From NCBI GenBank assembly GCA_030064755.1, contig JASJEH010000040.1, positions 1-35,014 on the forward strand: DNA of 35,014 nucleotides, in the 5' to 3' direction. The stretch comes from Methyloceanibacter sp. Its GTDB lineage: Bacteria > Pseudomonadota > Alphaproteobacteria > Rhizobiales > Methyloligellaceae. A program made the translations under genes and the position numbers. The notes beneath the pieces were generated by a model, which saw nothing but the letters and a program-made list of their open reading frames with translations, did not search any database and was not told the origin of the DNA. Shown piece after piece: positions 1 through 7,739 of the stretch; position 1 is the stretch's first letter; each line of letters opens with the position of its first letter.

Positions 1-374
1 TCGGAAAGGCCCTCTAGCCGGTAAACCAGGTCCGCGAACACGCCATAGATGCAGACATCGTCCGCATGCAGTTGCTGATGATCGCCGACAGAGAGCAACA
101 GATCGACAGCAGCATCTGGGATCTCCTTGAGGTGAGCGCGCATGTACGGCCCAACCCGGGCGTCGGCCAGGTTTACGTGGACCCAGAGCCAGCCATCCTC
201 GGCTCTGTGGCCCAGTACGCCAGCGGGCAAAGCACAGTCGGTTAGTTCTTCGGTGCTTCCGTCGGCGCCGAAACGGAAAGCCCAGACGACGCCAGGACAG
301 AGTTCCGATGACCGCGCGCCGCGCGCGTTCGGTTCCGGCGCTGCTCCGGACTTTGTGGTTTGAGCTCTCGTCAT
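1..374 (-). CDS. CorA/ZntB-like divalent metal transporter, N-terminal part (cut by window edge)
   Basis: An open frame runs from an ATG at 374 to the window edge on the minus strand with no stop, giving about 124 residues. The start has a good ribosome site (GAGGGGATT directly before the ATG). The protein begins with a variable tail, then shows GWLWVHVNLADAR at about residues 65-77 and LLSVGDHQQLHADDV at about 92-106. These match, from memory, the N-terminal cytoplasmic domain of ZntB-type members of the CorA family (a W-x-H-x-N/D-x-A motif, then an LL-x3-DHQR-like segment). The family forms pentameric inner-membrane channels or transporters for Zn2+ or Mg2+. The C-terminal transmembrane helices with the GxN signature lie outside the window, so substrate and integrity cannot be judged. 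It follows the CLC gene on the same strand after about 200 bp in which I see no gene or clear terminator. Confidence 0.72.
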   Translation of the reverse strand, partial: MTRAQTTKSGAAPEPNARGARSSELCPGVVWAFRFGADGSTEELTDCALPAGVLGHRAEDGWLWVHVNLADARVGPYMRAHLKEIPDAAVDLLLSVGDHQQLHADDVCIYGVFADLVYRLEGLS

Positions 375-574
375 AATCCCCTCACGAGCCTGAAGGAAAG
401 ACTCTCAGGATTGTGCGCGCGTGACAACCGCTTGGCGCTCTGTGACGGCCGCCTTCGTTACAAAACTGTCAAACACGGGGCGCAAGATCGACGTGGACAC
501 ATTCGCGCCGGAGGGAGAATTGAGTGCTGCGCCCGCGAGCATGGCTGCCGAGTAGAACGAAGGCCCCTTCCCCG

Positions 575-2206
575 TTAGCGATGCTCCTCTACGCTCGTCG
601 CAATGAGTTCCCTGTTGAAGGCGCGCAACGCACGGGTCTGTGAAATTCTGCCAACGATGCGACTGCGGTCGTAGGGATCGACAACGGGCAGCGATTCCGC
701 GCCGAGCGTATCGAACGCCCGCAAAGCGGTCTCCAGCGATTCGTCGGCAGGAAGAGCCCGTTCGCGGTCGCCTTCGGGGAGTTCGGCCGGCTCGTTGTCC
801 TCCAACGGGCGCATGATGTCGGAGACCCGCAGGCCCTTCATGATCGTCCGGTGGGGACCTTCGTGCAAGACGATCCCGCGCGACTCCAGCTGTGCTTGGA
901 ACAACGACCGGCCCAGGACCGCCTGGTTTATCCCATTCGCCACGGCGACAGTGAGCAGCAGGGCAAGGCTCAGCTCGAAACCGCCCGTGAGCTCGAACAC
1001 CATGACCGTCGTCGAAATCGGCGCGCCAAGGACGGCGGCAGCCACGGCTCCCATGCCGAGAATGGCGTAGAGGCCCTCACTGGAGCCAAGTCCTGGAAAC
1101 AATTCTGCGACGATGAGCCCAAAGGCGCCGCCTGTCATGGCTCCGAGATAGAGCGCCGGAGAGAACACGCCGCCACCAAAGCGCGAACTCAGCGTGATGG
1201 CCGTCGCGAGCGTCTTGAGGACAATCAGGAGCAGCATCGTATTGATGGCCAGCTGGTCCTTCAGCGCCGCGTCAGTCGTATCGTAGCCGACTCCCAGAAT
1301 CTCTGGGAACCAGATGGCCATGACGCCCACCATCAAGCCCCCCACCACGGGACGCATCACGAGGGGCATCTTGACGTTACGCGCTGCCCAATCGGTGCTG
1401 AGTATGGTCAACTGAAAGACCACTGCCACAAAGGCCGCGATGATGCCCAGCAAGACAAACGCCGGCACCTCCAAGTAGGACGCAATGCTGTAGCTAGGGA
1501 CGACAAAGGCCGCGACGTCCCCAAACCAGGCCTGCGATAGGATCGTGGCCACCACCGCGGACAGAACCAAAGGTACGAAGGTCCTGATCGAGAAGTGGCC
1601 AAGAATGACCTCCTGCGCAAACAACACGCCTGCGATCGGCGCATTGAACGAGGCGGCGACCGCGCCAGCCGCCCCCGACGCAAGAAGCGTCCGCCGCGCG
1701 GAATTCGGAAGGTTGAGATGTTGCGAGAACGTGACGGCGATACTGGCCCCAAGGTGAACGATCGGCCCTTCCCGGCCTGCACTGGCGCCTGAACCCAGCG
1801 ATAGCGCACTCGCTAGGGCGCTGATCAGGCCTTGGCCCAGGCGGAGGCCACGCCCGCCATTAACACGCGCCTCCATAACGTCCGGGACCGCCACGGTGCG
1901 TTTGGCGGTCAGCGCATAGCGAAGCAAGAGCCCGACAAAGAGGCCGCCCACCGCAGGGGCCAGCATCACGACCCACCAGGGCTGTTGCCGTGCCGCTGCC
2001 GCCACATGTTCCGACATGGTCTGCAGCCAAGGCCACTGGAAGACGCCAATCGCAAGGCGGAACAGGATTGCGGCCACGCCGGTGGCCAATCCAATCAGCG
2101 GCGCCAGAAGCCAGACGATAGGCTGCCGCGTCTCCTGGAAATGCTTGAGATTGGGGATCGTCCAACGTCGGGCTGTGTCCAGAAACTGCGCGCGTCTTAA
2201 GGCCAT
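575..2206 (-). CDS. CLC-family chloride channel/antiporter with C-terminal CBS region
   Basis: The 543-residue protein has the CLC signatures in order: GSGAS (138-142), GREGP (144-148, gating Glu146) and GGGVFSP (344-350), spread over about ten hydrophobic helices. A cytoplasmic CBS-like tail from about residue 458 (VSDIMRPLED) includes SLPVVD and IVGRISQTRAL. CLC proteins are homodimers moving Cl- across the inner membrane, either as channels or as Cl-/H+ antiporters. The segment aligned with the E. coli ClcA 'proton glutamate' reads FAQEVILG, so Val200 sits where ClcA has Glu203. That Val is typical of channel-type CLCs but does not prove a channel. The start ATG at 2206 has a poor Shine-Dalgarno, and a repeat end lies 11 bp upstream. 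The chloride-transport family is secure; the mechanism is inferred. Confidence 0.93.
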   Translation of the reverse strand: MALRRAQFLDTARRWTIPNLKHFQETRQPIVWLLAPLIGLATGVAAILFRLAIGVFQWPWLQTMSEHVAAAARQQPWWVVMLAPAVGGLFVGLLLRYALTAKRTVAVPDVMEARVNGGRGLRLGQGLISALASALSLGSGASAGREGPIVHLGASIAVTFSQHLNLPNSARRTLLASGAAGAVAASFNAPIAGVLFAQEVILGHFSIRTFVPLVLSAVVATILSQAWFGDVAAFVVPSYSIASYLEVPAFVLLGIIAAFVAVVFQLTILSTDWAARNVKMPLVMRPVVGGLMVGVMAIWFPEILGVGYDTTDAALKDQLAINTMLLLIVLKTLATAITLSSRFGGGVFSPALYLGAMTGGAFGLIVAELFPGLGSSEGLYAILGMGAVAAAVLGAPISTTVMVFELTGGFELSLALLLTVAVANGINQAVLGRSLFQAQLESRGIVLHEGPHRTIMKGLRVSDIMRPLEDNEPAELPEGDRERALPADESLETALRAFDTLGAESLPVVDPYDRSRIVGRISQTRALRAFNRELIATSVEEHR

Positions 2207-2217
2207 CTCATGGGTTT

Positions 2218-2251
2218 AGAGCCTTTCAGGGCCAGATTGAACCATTCTGCC
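2218..2251. repeat. Solo end of the 29.5-kb palindromic element
   Basis: This 34-bp stretch starts AGAGCCTTTCAGGG and ends CCATTCTGCC. It is identical at 32 of 34 positions to the reverse complement of the right end of the element at 29472-29744. No matching partner end was found nearby. It is followed by a separate hairpin (CCCCACA ... TGTGGGG, about 2255-2280). It sits between the divergent clc and phasin genes, only 11 bp before the clc start codon. Confidence 0.75.
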
Positions 2252-2320
2252 CAATCCCCACAAAAATCTCTGAATCTGTGGGGTTTCCGCCCACTCGGAG
2301 ACGCCCCTTCGACCTTAGTA

Positions 2321-2369
2321 TTGTGCGCTGCACAATGGTCTTGAACTTCATTGTGCAGTGCAATATATA
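2321..2369 (+). promoter_or_regulatory. Phasin promoter with two candidate PhaR operators
   Basis: A sigma-70-like promoter is visible: TTGAAC (2341-2346), a 17-bp spacer and TATATA (2364-2369), about 45 bp before the phasin ATG. TTGTGC-GCT-GCACAA (2321-2335) is a perfect inverted repeat just upstream of the -35. A second, imperfect copy, ATTGTGCAGTGCAAT (2350-2364), fills the spacer. The centres are 30 bp apart, close to three helical turns. Alphaproteobacterial PhaR binds TGC/GCA-type palindromes upstream of phasin genes and is released by polyhydroxyalkanoate granules. The assignment to PhaR is inferred from this motif and the downstream gene. Confidence 0.7.
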
Positions 2370-2414
2370 CGGGGCGTGCCCTAGCAGCGTTTTCGTCAGG
2401 AAAGGACCACTGAA

Positions 2415-2786
2415 ATGATCGACTTCGATAAGAATGCCTTCGAAAAGACCACCAAAGACCTCCAGAAACTGGGCAAGGACAACTATGAGGCTGTCCTCAA
2501 GTCCTACGGCCAGATGAACAAGGGTTTCCAGGACATCGGAACCAGCTTCACCGACTACACGAAGCAGGCCTTCGCCGATGCCACCGCGACGTTCGAGAAG
2601 GTCGTTGGCGCCAAGACTCTTGAGCACGCCATCGAGATCCAGTCCGAGTATGCCAAGGCGGCCTACGAGAAGTGGATGACCGAAATGACCAAGATCGGCG
2701 AGCTGTATGCCTCTGTCGCTCGCGACGCGTACAAGCCGGTTGAAAAGGCTGTGGAGAAGACCACCGCCACTGTGACCGCGTCTTAG
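2415..2786 (+). CDS. Phasin family protein (PHA granule-associated)
   Basis: This is a 123-residue, almost wholly helical, Lys/Ala/Glu-rich protein without signal peptide or membrane helix. FEKVVGAKTLEHAIEIQSEY followed by AKAAYEKWMTEMTKIGELYA (about 60-100) is the classic Phasin_2 segment. Phasins coat polyhydroxyalkanoate granules in the cytoplasm and control their number and size. The length and composition fit small alphaproteobacterial phasins. An AAGGA ribosome site lies about 10 nt before the ATG. The gene stands alone as a single transcription unit, with its own promoter and operators upstream and a strong hairpin terminator 22 bp downstream. No PHA synthase or depolymerase is in the window. 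Confidence 0.92.
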   Translation: MIDFDKNAFEKTTKDLQKLGKDNYEAVLKSYGQMNKGFQDIGTSFTDYTKQAFADATATFEKVVGAKTLEHAIEIQSEYAKAAYEKWMTEMTKIGELYASVARDAYKPVEKAVEKTTATVTAS

Positions 2787-2808
2787 TCGGCTTCTTTAGT
2801 CGCAAGTA

Positions 2809-2849
2809 GCAAAAAAGGCCCGGAGGCTCCTTCTCCGGGCCTTTTTTGC
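2809..2849. terminator. Strong bidirectional intrinsic terminator
   Basis: A 17-bp perfect stem (GCAAAAAAGGCCCGGAG, 2809-2825, with its complement 2833-2849) surrounds a 7-nt loop. An A-tract on one side and a T-tract on the other make it work in both directions. It ends the phasin transcript and also lies just past the stop of the convergent monooxygenase gene. Confidence 0.93.
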
Positions 2850-2888
2850 GTTCCCGTTCCAGCTTGCTGTCGCCGCCTGGCCTGGCGG

Positions 2889-4265
2889 CTAGGACGCGAG
2901 CTTCAGCGTCTCGCCCGCGGTAGGTGTGGTCTGATGGCTTTCACCCATTGTGCGCATCTCGCCCGGCGGCTGCGCGCTGTCGCCAAATTTCTTGATCAGG
3001 CGCTTCATGTAGCGGCGGAAACGTAGGTGATGGATCTCGAAGCGATGCCAGGGCGTGTCCTGCCGCTTGATGCCATGGCCGATATCGGGCGACCCGCTCC
3101 GCTTGAGCGCGCGGAACCACTCTGCCCGCTCCGGGTCCTTTTCCTGGGCCGTGATGAAGGCCGCGATCAACCGTGCCTGGTGATCGGCGACCTGCCAGAC
3201 CCCTCCCTCGGCCGGATCGAAGAGGCCGACCGCAAAAAAATCGTCCCACTCGCGGTGGAAGGTGTGAATGAAGAGCTTCGACCAGCCTTGCTCGTCGAGC
3301 ACGTAAGCATCGTCCATGAACGGGAAATGGACCTGGAACCCGGTGGCCCAGATCACCATGTCCACCTCCGCGGATGTATCATCGGTAAAGTAGACCCGTT
3401 TGCCGTCCATGCGCTCGAGCCCCGGCTTGGCCTCGATACGCCCGTGAACGAGATGGTCTAGGTATGTGTTCGAGGCGGTGGGGTGCGCCTCGAAGAGATC
3501 GTGATCCGGCTTTGGCAAACCGTAGCGCGAATGCGAGCCGATCAAGACCAGCATCCCCAGCTTGTAGAGCCCATACATAAACTTGCGCGGAAGGGGCGCC
3601 CGGCTGAGCCGGTCGATCACCGTGTCGGTCGGCTTGCCGAATAGAAGCTTCGGAAAGAAGTAATACGTGCGGCGCATGGAGTGGATAGCCGCCATTCCGT
3701 CGTGGGCGGCATCGTCGAGAATGTCGACGGCGGAGTTGCCTGCGCCGACGACCAAAACCCGTTTGTCCTTCAATTGCGCCTTCGACTTCACGTCATGGGA
3801 GTGGAGGATTTCCCCGTCGAACGTGCCCGGATACTCAGGGACGAAGGGGTGCCAGTGATGGCCCGTGGCCATGACCACACCGTCGTAGCGGCGCGGCTCG
3901 CTCTCCCCTTGGATCGTGACGTGCCATCCGGTGTCCGTTCGCTCGATTTGCTCGACCCGCGTGTTGAACGTAATACGGTCGTACAGACCGAACTCTCGCG
4001 CATAGGCCCGGAAATAGTCCTGCGCTTGGGCCGCATTCGCATAGACCGGCCACTCTTCGGCAAAGTCGAAATCGAGATAGCGCGTCAGCTTCTTGGAGGA
4101 GTTGAGGTGCGTCGAGCCGTAGACTGCATGGGGACTGTCGAGATTCCAGATTCCCCCAACGTCGCTCTCGGCCTCGAAGCAGTCGAACGCGATCCCGCTC
4201 TCCGCGAACCGCTTCACGACCGGGAGACCGCAAGCGCCGGCGCCAATAATGCAGTATCGCTTCAC
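2889..4265 (-). CDS. Flavin-containing monooxygenase (FMO-type, FAD/NADPH)
   Basis: The 458-residue protein has two Rossmann motifs: GAGACG (8-13, FAD) and GAGNSA (174-179, NADPH). Between them is F149-D-G151-E-I-L-H155, which fits the FxGxxxH core of class B flavoprotein monooxygenases, and the ATGF linker motif lies further on. The E-x-GGIWN segment after the first Rossmann fold (about 37-41) is typical of FMO and Baeyer-Villiger relatives. Such enzymes use NADPH and O2 to oxygenate N-, S- or carbonyl substrates in the cytosol. The substrate cannot be told from sequence. It is transcribed divergently from the FAD-linked oxidase gene across 252 bp, in which I see no further gene. Confidence 0.88.
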   Translation of the reverse strand: MKRYCIIGAGACGLPVVKRFAESGIAFDCFEAESDVGGIWNLDSPHAVYGSTHLNSSKKLTRYLDFDFAEEWPVYANAAQAQDYFRAYAREFGLYDRITFNTRVEQIERTDTGWHVTIQGESEPRRYDGVVMATGHHWHPFVPEYPGTFDGEILHSHDVKSKAQLKDKRVLVVGAGNSAVDILDDAAHDGMAAIHSMRRTYYFFPKLLFGKPTDTVIDRLSRAPLPRKFMYGLYKLGMLVLIGSHSRYGLPKPDHDLFEAHPTASNTYLDHLVHGRIEAKPGLERMDGKRVYFTDDTSAEVDMVIWATGFQVHFPFMDDAYVLDEQGWSKLFIHTFHREWDDFFAVGLFDPAEGGVWQVADHQARLIAAFITAQEKDPERAEWFRALKRSGSPDIGHGIKRQDTPWHRFEIHHLRFRRYMKRLIKKFGDSAQPPGEMRTMGESHQTTPTAGETLKLAS

Positions 4266-4517
4266 GTCACCTCCAAGACCTCAGGTGCGACATAAGCACC
4301 CAAGACTAGCTCCAAATTGCGGCAGACCAAAGCACTCCAAGCTCTTCTCATCAACCCATAGCAAAATGGGGTTGTCTCCTTGATTTGGCTCAAGTCGCCG
4401 CGTCTTGAGGAGAGCTCTGTAGAGACGAGACGGCATTTCGCTTGTGCCTGAATTGGATGGAAGTTACCGGTATGGTCACCGGCTGCAATACCTCGCACCG
4501 CGAGTTGAGGGAATTTC

Positions 4518-5879
4518 ATGGACAGTCAGAAAGACGTCACCATCAAGAACTGGGACGGCACCTGGACCTACCACCCCCGCGTCAAGGCTCGGCCTGAAAG
4601 CGTTGAGGATCTCGTCGAGATCGTCACCGATCCAGTGCGCTTCCCCACTCCTGTGCGCCCCGCCGGCTCCATGCATTCCACGGCACGCATGAATGGCGAC
4701 GATGAAGGCGGCACCATGGTCGACATGACGGCGATGAACCGCATTCTGCATTTCACGGACGACACAGTTACCGTCGAGGCGGGCGTCACGCACGGCGACC
4801 TGGCGAAGGCTCTGAAGGCGCGCGGGCTGCAGCCCTACATCACGACGGAGATCGGCAACACGACACTTGCCGCTTTTGCCTGCGCCGCGACGAAGGACAG
4901 CTCCTTCCCGGGTGAATACGGGCAAGTCAGCTCTTACGTGGTTGGAATCCGCTACGTCGACGCCAACGGTGAAATCCGTGAAATCACGGAGGCTAACGAC
5001 CCGCAGGAAATGCAGCTCTTCCGGACCAGCTACGGCCTGTTCGGTCTCATTTTCGAAGTCACGATCAAGGTGCGGCCGACCATGGGCCTCGAAGTGCGGC
5101 ACTACGGGCTCAGTATTGATGAGTTTCGAAAGTTCCTGCCAGTCTACAGAGCCCGCGGTCACGCGATCATGTACTACATCTACCCGTATGCCAGACGGGT
5201 CGTGGTCGAGTTACGCAAACAGCATCCCGATCGAAAACCGACATCGCGGCTTCGCTGGCAATACCGCAACAAATTTTGGAAACAGTGGGCGCCCGCGGTC
5301 GCGACCTGGATCGACACGAACATCAAGAACAAGAAGTGGCGCGCCAAAGCCCATGACACGTTCTTCTACATCCAGCGCCAGCTGATGGTTCGGCTGATGC
5401 GCTACAATCATAGTTGGCCCCACGCCCAGATCATCAGCTATCCGCGCAAGCCCAAGGTCTTCTATCTTTTCAGCATGTGGTCCTTCCGCGAGACGGACTT
5501 CTTCGACACGCTGGAGCGCTACTGCGATTTCTGCATCGCCTATGAGAAGGGCACGGGCTTTCGCTGCAACCTACCTTCGGTCGGCTATGTCATCAGCCGC
5601 GACTGCGAGGCCTTGTTCTCCTACACATGGGAAGGCCCAGGGATGAGCATCGACCCCGCATCGACCGGCGGACGCGAGTGGGAGGAGTTTCTCTACGCGT
5701 ACAACGATTTTTGCAGTGAGCACGGCGGGACACCGCTGTTCAACCAAACGCCATTCTTGACACGCGAGATGGCGCGCCGGGCCTTCGGCGCGCGGCTACA
5801 GAAATTCGCCGCGGCCCGGGCGGAGCGCGACCCCAAAGAGCGGTTCCTAGACCAGCACTTCCGCGATCTGTTGTCGTAA
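4518..5879 (+). CDS. FAD-binding oxidase of the VAO/PCMH family (FAD_binding_4)
   Basis: The 453-residue protein has an N-terminal FAD-binding domain: PVRPAGSMHSTARM at about 45-58, MVDMTAMNRIL, then VTVEAGVTHGDLAKAL. This matches the pattern of L-gulonolactone/arabinonolactone oxidase relatives. His53 in GSMHS aligns with the His that carries covalent FAD in L-gulonolactone oxidase, so covalent flavin is plausible but unproven. A substrate domain follows, and the end (ERFLDQHFRDLL) resembles the family's C-terminus. No signal peptide or secure membrane helix is visible. The start is supported by GAGGGAA four bases before the ATG. The aldo/keto reductase gene follows 46 bp downstream on the same strand, so the two probably share a transcript. 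The substrate is unknown; a sugar or sugar lactone is a family-based guess. Confidence 0.82.
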   Translation: MDSQKDVTIKNWDGTWTYHPRVKARPESVEDLVEIVTDPVRFPTPVRPAGSMHSTARMNGDDEGGTMVDMTAMNRILHFTDDTVTVEAGVTHGDLAKALKARGLQPYITTEIGNTTLAAFACAATKDSSFPGEYGQVSSYVVGIRYVDANGEIREITEANDPQEMQLFRTSYGLFGLIFEVTIKVRPTMGLEVRHYGLSIDEFRKFLPVYRARGHAIMYYIYPYARRVVVELRKQHPDRKPTSRLRWQYRNKFWKQWAPAVATWIDTNIKNKKWRAKAHDTFFYIQRQLMVRLMRYNHSWPHAQIISYPRKPKVFYLFSMWSFRETDFFDTLERYCDFCIAYEKGTGFRCNLPSVGYVISRDCEALFSYTWEGPGMSIDPASTGGREWEEFLYAYNDFCSEHGGTPLFNQTPFLTREMARRAFGARLQKFAAARAERDPKERFLDQHFRDLLS

Positions 5880-5925
5880 GGGAACGTCGACAGACCAATC
5901 CAGACGCCTGTGCTAGCGTGGCGCC

Positions 5926-6921
5926 ATGGAACACGCATCCATCCACGGGCTCCCATTCCCCGCATCGCGCATCGCCCTCGGCACGTGGGCGATCGGCGGC
6001 TGGAAGTGGGGCGGCACAGATGAGTCCGATGCCATCGCCACGATCCACCACGCGCTCGATGTTGGTATAAACACCGTCGACACGGCCCCAGCGTATGGGT
6101 TCGGACACTCCGAGGAAATCGTCGGCAAGGCCCTCGAAGGGCGCCGCGACCGCGTCTTGATCGCCACCAAGGCCGGCATGGTCTGGGACAGCGTGAACGA
6201 CACCAAGCTCCGCCGCGAGTCGTCCGTGCCCAGCCTGCGGCGGCAATTGGAAGACTCGCTGCGCAGGCTCCGGACGGACATCATCGACCTCTATCAGATC
6301 CATTGGCCTGACGAATCGGTGGACTTCGAGGAGACGGGCGCCGTGCTCGAGACGTTCCGCCGCGAAGGGAAGGTCCGCGCGATCGGCTTGAGCAACTGCA
6401 CGGTCCAGCAAATTGAAAGCTTCGCCAAAGGGGCCACGCTCGCGTCGCTGCAGCCGCCCTACAATCTCTTCGAGCGCGCTGCCGAGAAGGACATCTTGCC
6501 CTACGCAAAGGCCCACGACCTCGTGGTGCTTTGTTATGGCTCACTGTGTCGTGGGCTGCTGACTGGCAAGATCACCCCGGAAACGACCTTTAAGGGAGAT
6601 GATCTCCGCAACAACGACCCAAAATTCCAACCGGACCGCCGGGGACAATATCTCGCTGCGGTCGCCAGGTTGCAGACGCTTGCCAAGGAGAAGTTCGGCA
6701 AGTCCCTCCTCGCCTTCGCCGAGCGCTGGGTCTTGGACCGGGGAAACACAATCGCGCTGTGGGGCGCGCGCCGCCCCGAACAGCTGGCGCCCGTCGCCGA
6801 CGTGATGGGCTGGCACATAGACGAAGCAACCATGCACGAGATCGACGACATTCTGACCGAGACGATCACGGACCCGGTCGGCCCGGAGTTCATGGCGCCG
6901 CCGCGGACGCAAGCGGCATAA
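5926..6921 (+). CDS. Aldo/keto reductase
   Basis: The 331-residue protein has a complete AKR catalytic tetrad. Asp52 and Tyr57 lie in VDTAPAYGFGHSE, Lys82 in IATKAG, and His126 in DLYQIHWPD. The TIM-barrel strands are recognisable (RAIGLSNC, LQPPYNLF). AKRs reduce aldehydes or ketones with NADPH in the cytosol. It lies 46 bp behind the FAD-linked oxidase, suggesting coupled oxidation and reduction of related carbonyl or sugar substrates. It ends 3 bp from the end of the convergent SDR gene, leaving no room for a separate terminator. Confidence 0.93.
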   Translation: MEHASIHGLPFPASRIALGTWAIGGWKWGGTDESDAIATIHHALDVGINTVDTAPAYGFGHSEEIVGKALEGRRDRVLIATKAGMVWDSVNDTKLRRESSVPSLRRQLEDSLRRLRTDIIDLYQIHWPDESVDFEETGAVLETFRREGKVRAIGLSNCTVQQIESFAKGATLASLQPPYNLFERAAEKDILPYAKAHDLVVLCYGSLCRGLLTGKITPETTFKGDDLRNNDPKFQPDRRGQYLAAVARLQTLAKEKFGKSLLAFAERWVLDRGNTIALWGARRPEQLAPVADVMGWHIDEATMHEIDDILTETITDPVGPEFMAPPRTQAA

Positions 6922-6924
6922 GGC

Positions 6925-7698
6925 TCAAGCCCCCGTCGCTTTGATGAACCATCGCACAAGGGGGAAGGATGCGGCGCGTGGCAGGTTGCGCACCGTCTTG
7001 AGGAACATCTCCACCTGAGGGGGAAACGCGATCTCGTAGGGCCGCTTGGGGAGCTTTTCGAGGATCTTCCGCGCGCAGCGTTCCTTCGACATCACAAAGA
7101 GCTTCTTCTTTGGGTCGTATGAGGCGTTGAGCGGTGTATCCACAAACCCCGGATTGACGAGGGTGAGATCGACGCCGGTCCCGCGCAATTCCAGTTTCAG
7201 ACTCTCTGCCAGATTGATGACAGCTGCCTTGCTCGCTCCATAGCCGCCATTGCCCGGCCAACCCGCGTAGCCGAAGAGCGAACCCATGATGGCAAGATGA
7301 CCCTCGCCGCGTTTCAGCATCGACGGCAGCGCAGCGGCGACCCCATTGAGCACGCCGTCGACATTCAGCGCCATGGTTTGCCGAAACCCCTCCGTATCGA
7401 TGTTGCGGATATCGAACGGCACATACATGCCGGCCCCCAGAAACGCGAGATCGAGGGGTCCGAGTTCGGCCTCGACCTTTGCCGCGCACGTCTTGAGGGC
7501 CTCAACGTCGAGCACATCAGCCGGAAACGCGGTGATGTTGGGGCTGGAGCCCGCCAGCGCGTCGAGTTGTTCGCTCGGCCGGGCGGTCGCCGCGACCTTC
7601 ACGCCCGCATTCGCTAGCCGCCGCGCGATCTCGCCGCAAATCGCGCCCGAGGCGCCCGTGATCCAAGCAATCTTCCAGGGATAAGTCTTATCGGCCAT
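6925..7698 (-). CDS. Short-chain dehydrogenase/reductase (SDR)
   Basis: The 257-residue SDR has TGASGAIC (14-21; the last Gly of the usual TGxxxGxG is Cys) and the catalytic Ser140 (MGSLFG), Tyr153 and Lys157 (YGASK). NPGFVDTPL is the usual segment after the active site. It is a cytosolic NAD(P)-dependent oxidoreductase of unknown substrate. I chose MADKTY at 7698 over an in-frame ATG at 7716, because GGGAA lies four bases before it and nothing useful precedes the longer start. It follows the patatin gene by about 40 bp on the same strand and converges on the aldo/keto reductase. Confidence 0.9.
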   Translation of the reverse strand: MADKTYPWKIAWITGASGAICGEIARRLANAGVKVAATARPSEQLDALAGSSPNITAFPADVLDVEALKTCAAKVEAELGPLDLAFLGAGMYVPFDIRNIDTEGFRQTMALNVDGVLNGVAAALPSMLKRGEGHLAIMGSLFGYAGWPGNGGYGASKAAVINLAESLKLELRGTGVDLTLVNPGFVDTPLNASYDPKKKLFVMSKERCARKILEKLPKRPYEIAFPPQVEMFLKTVRNLPRAASFPLVRWFIKATGA

Positions 7699-7739
7699 GT
7701 TGTTCCCATTCCGCATGGAGCTTGGCGGAACGGGACAAC

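Noticed and set aside
418..422. FtsH zinc motif HEGGH (residues 418-422 of the protein) instead of HEAGH as an anomaly
   Set aside because: The HExxH zinc-binding residues are intact, and I believe Gly at this place is common in alphaproteobacterial FtsH. Numbers are residue positions.
4518..7698. FAD oxidase plus SDR as a DprE1/DprE2 epimerase pair
   Set aside because: Sizes fit, but the oxidase lacks the DprE1 pattern on recall, the genes are on opposite strands and an aldo/keto reductase lies between.
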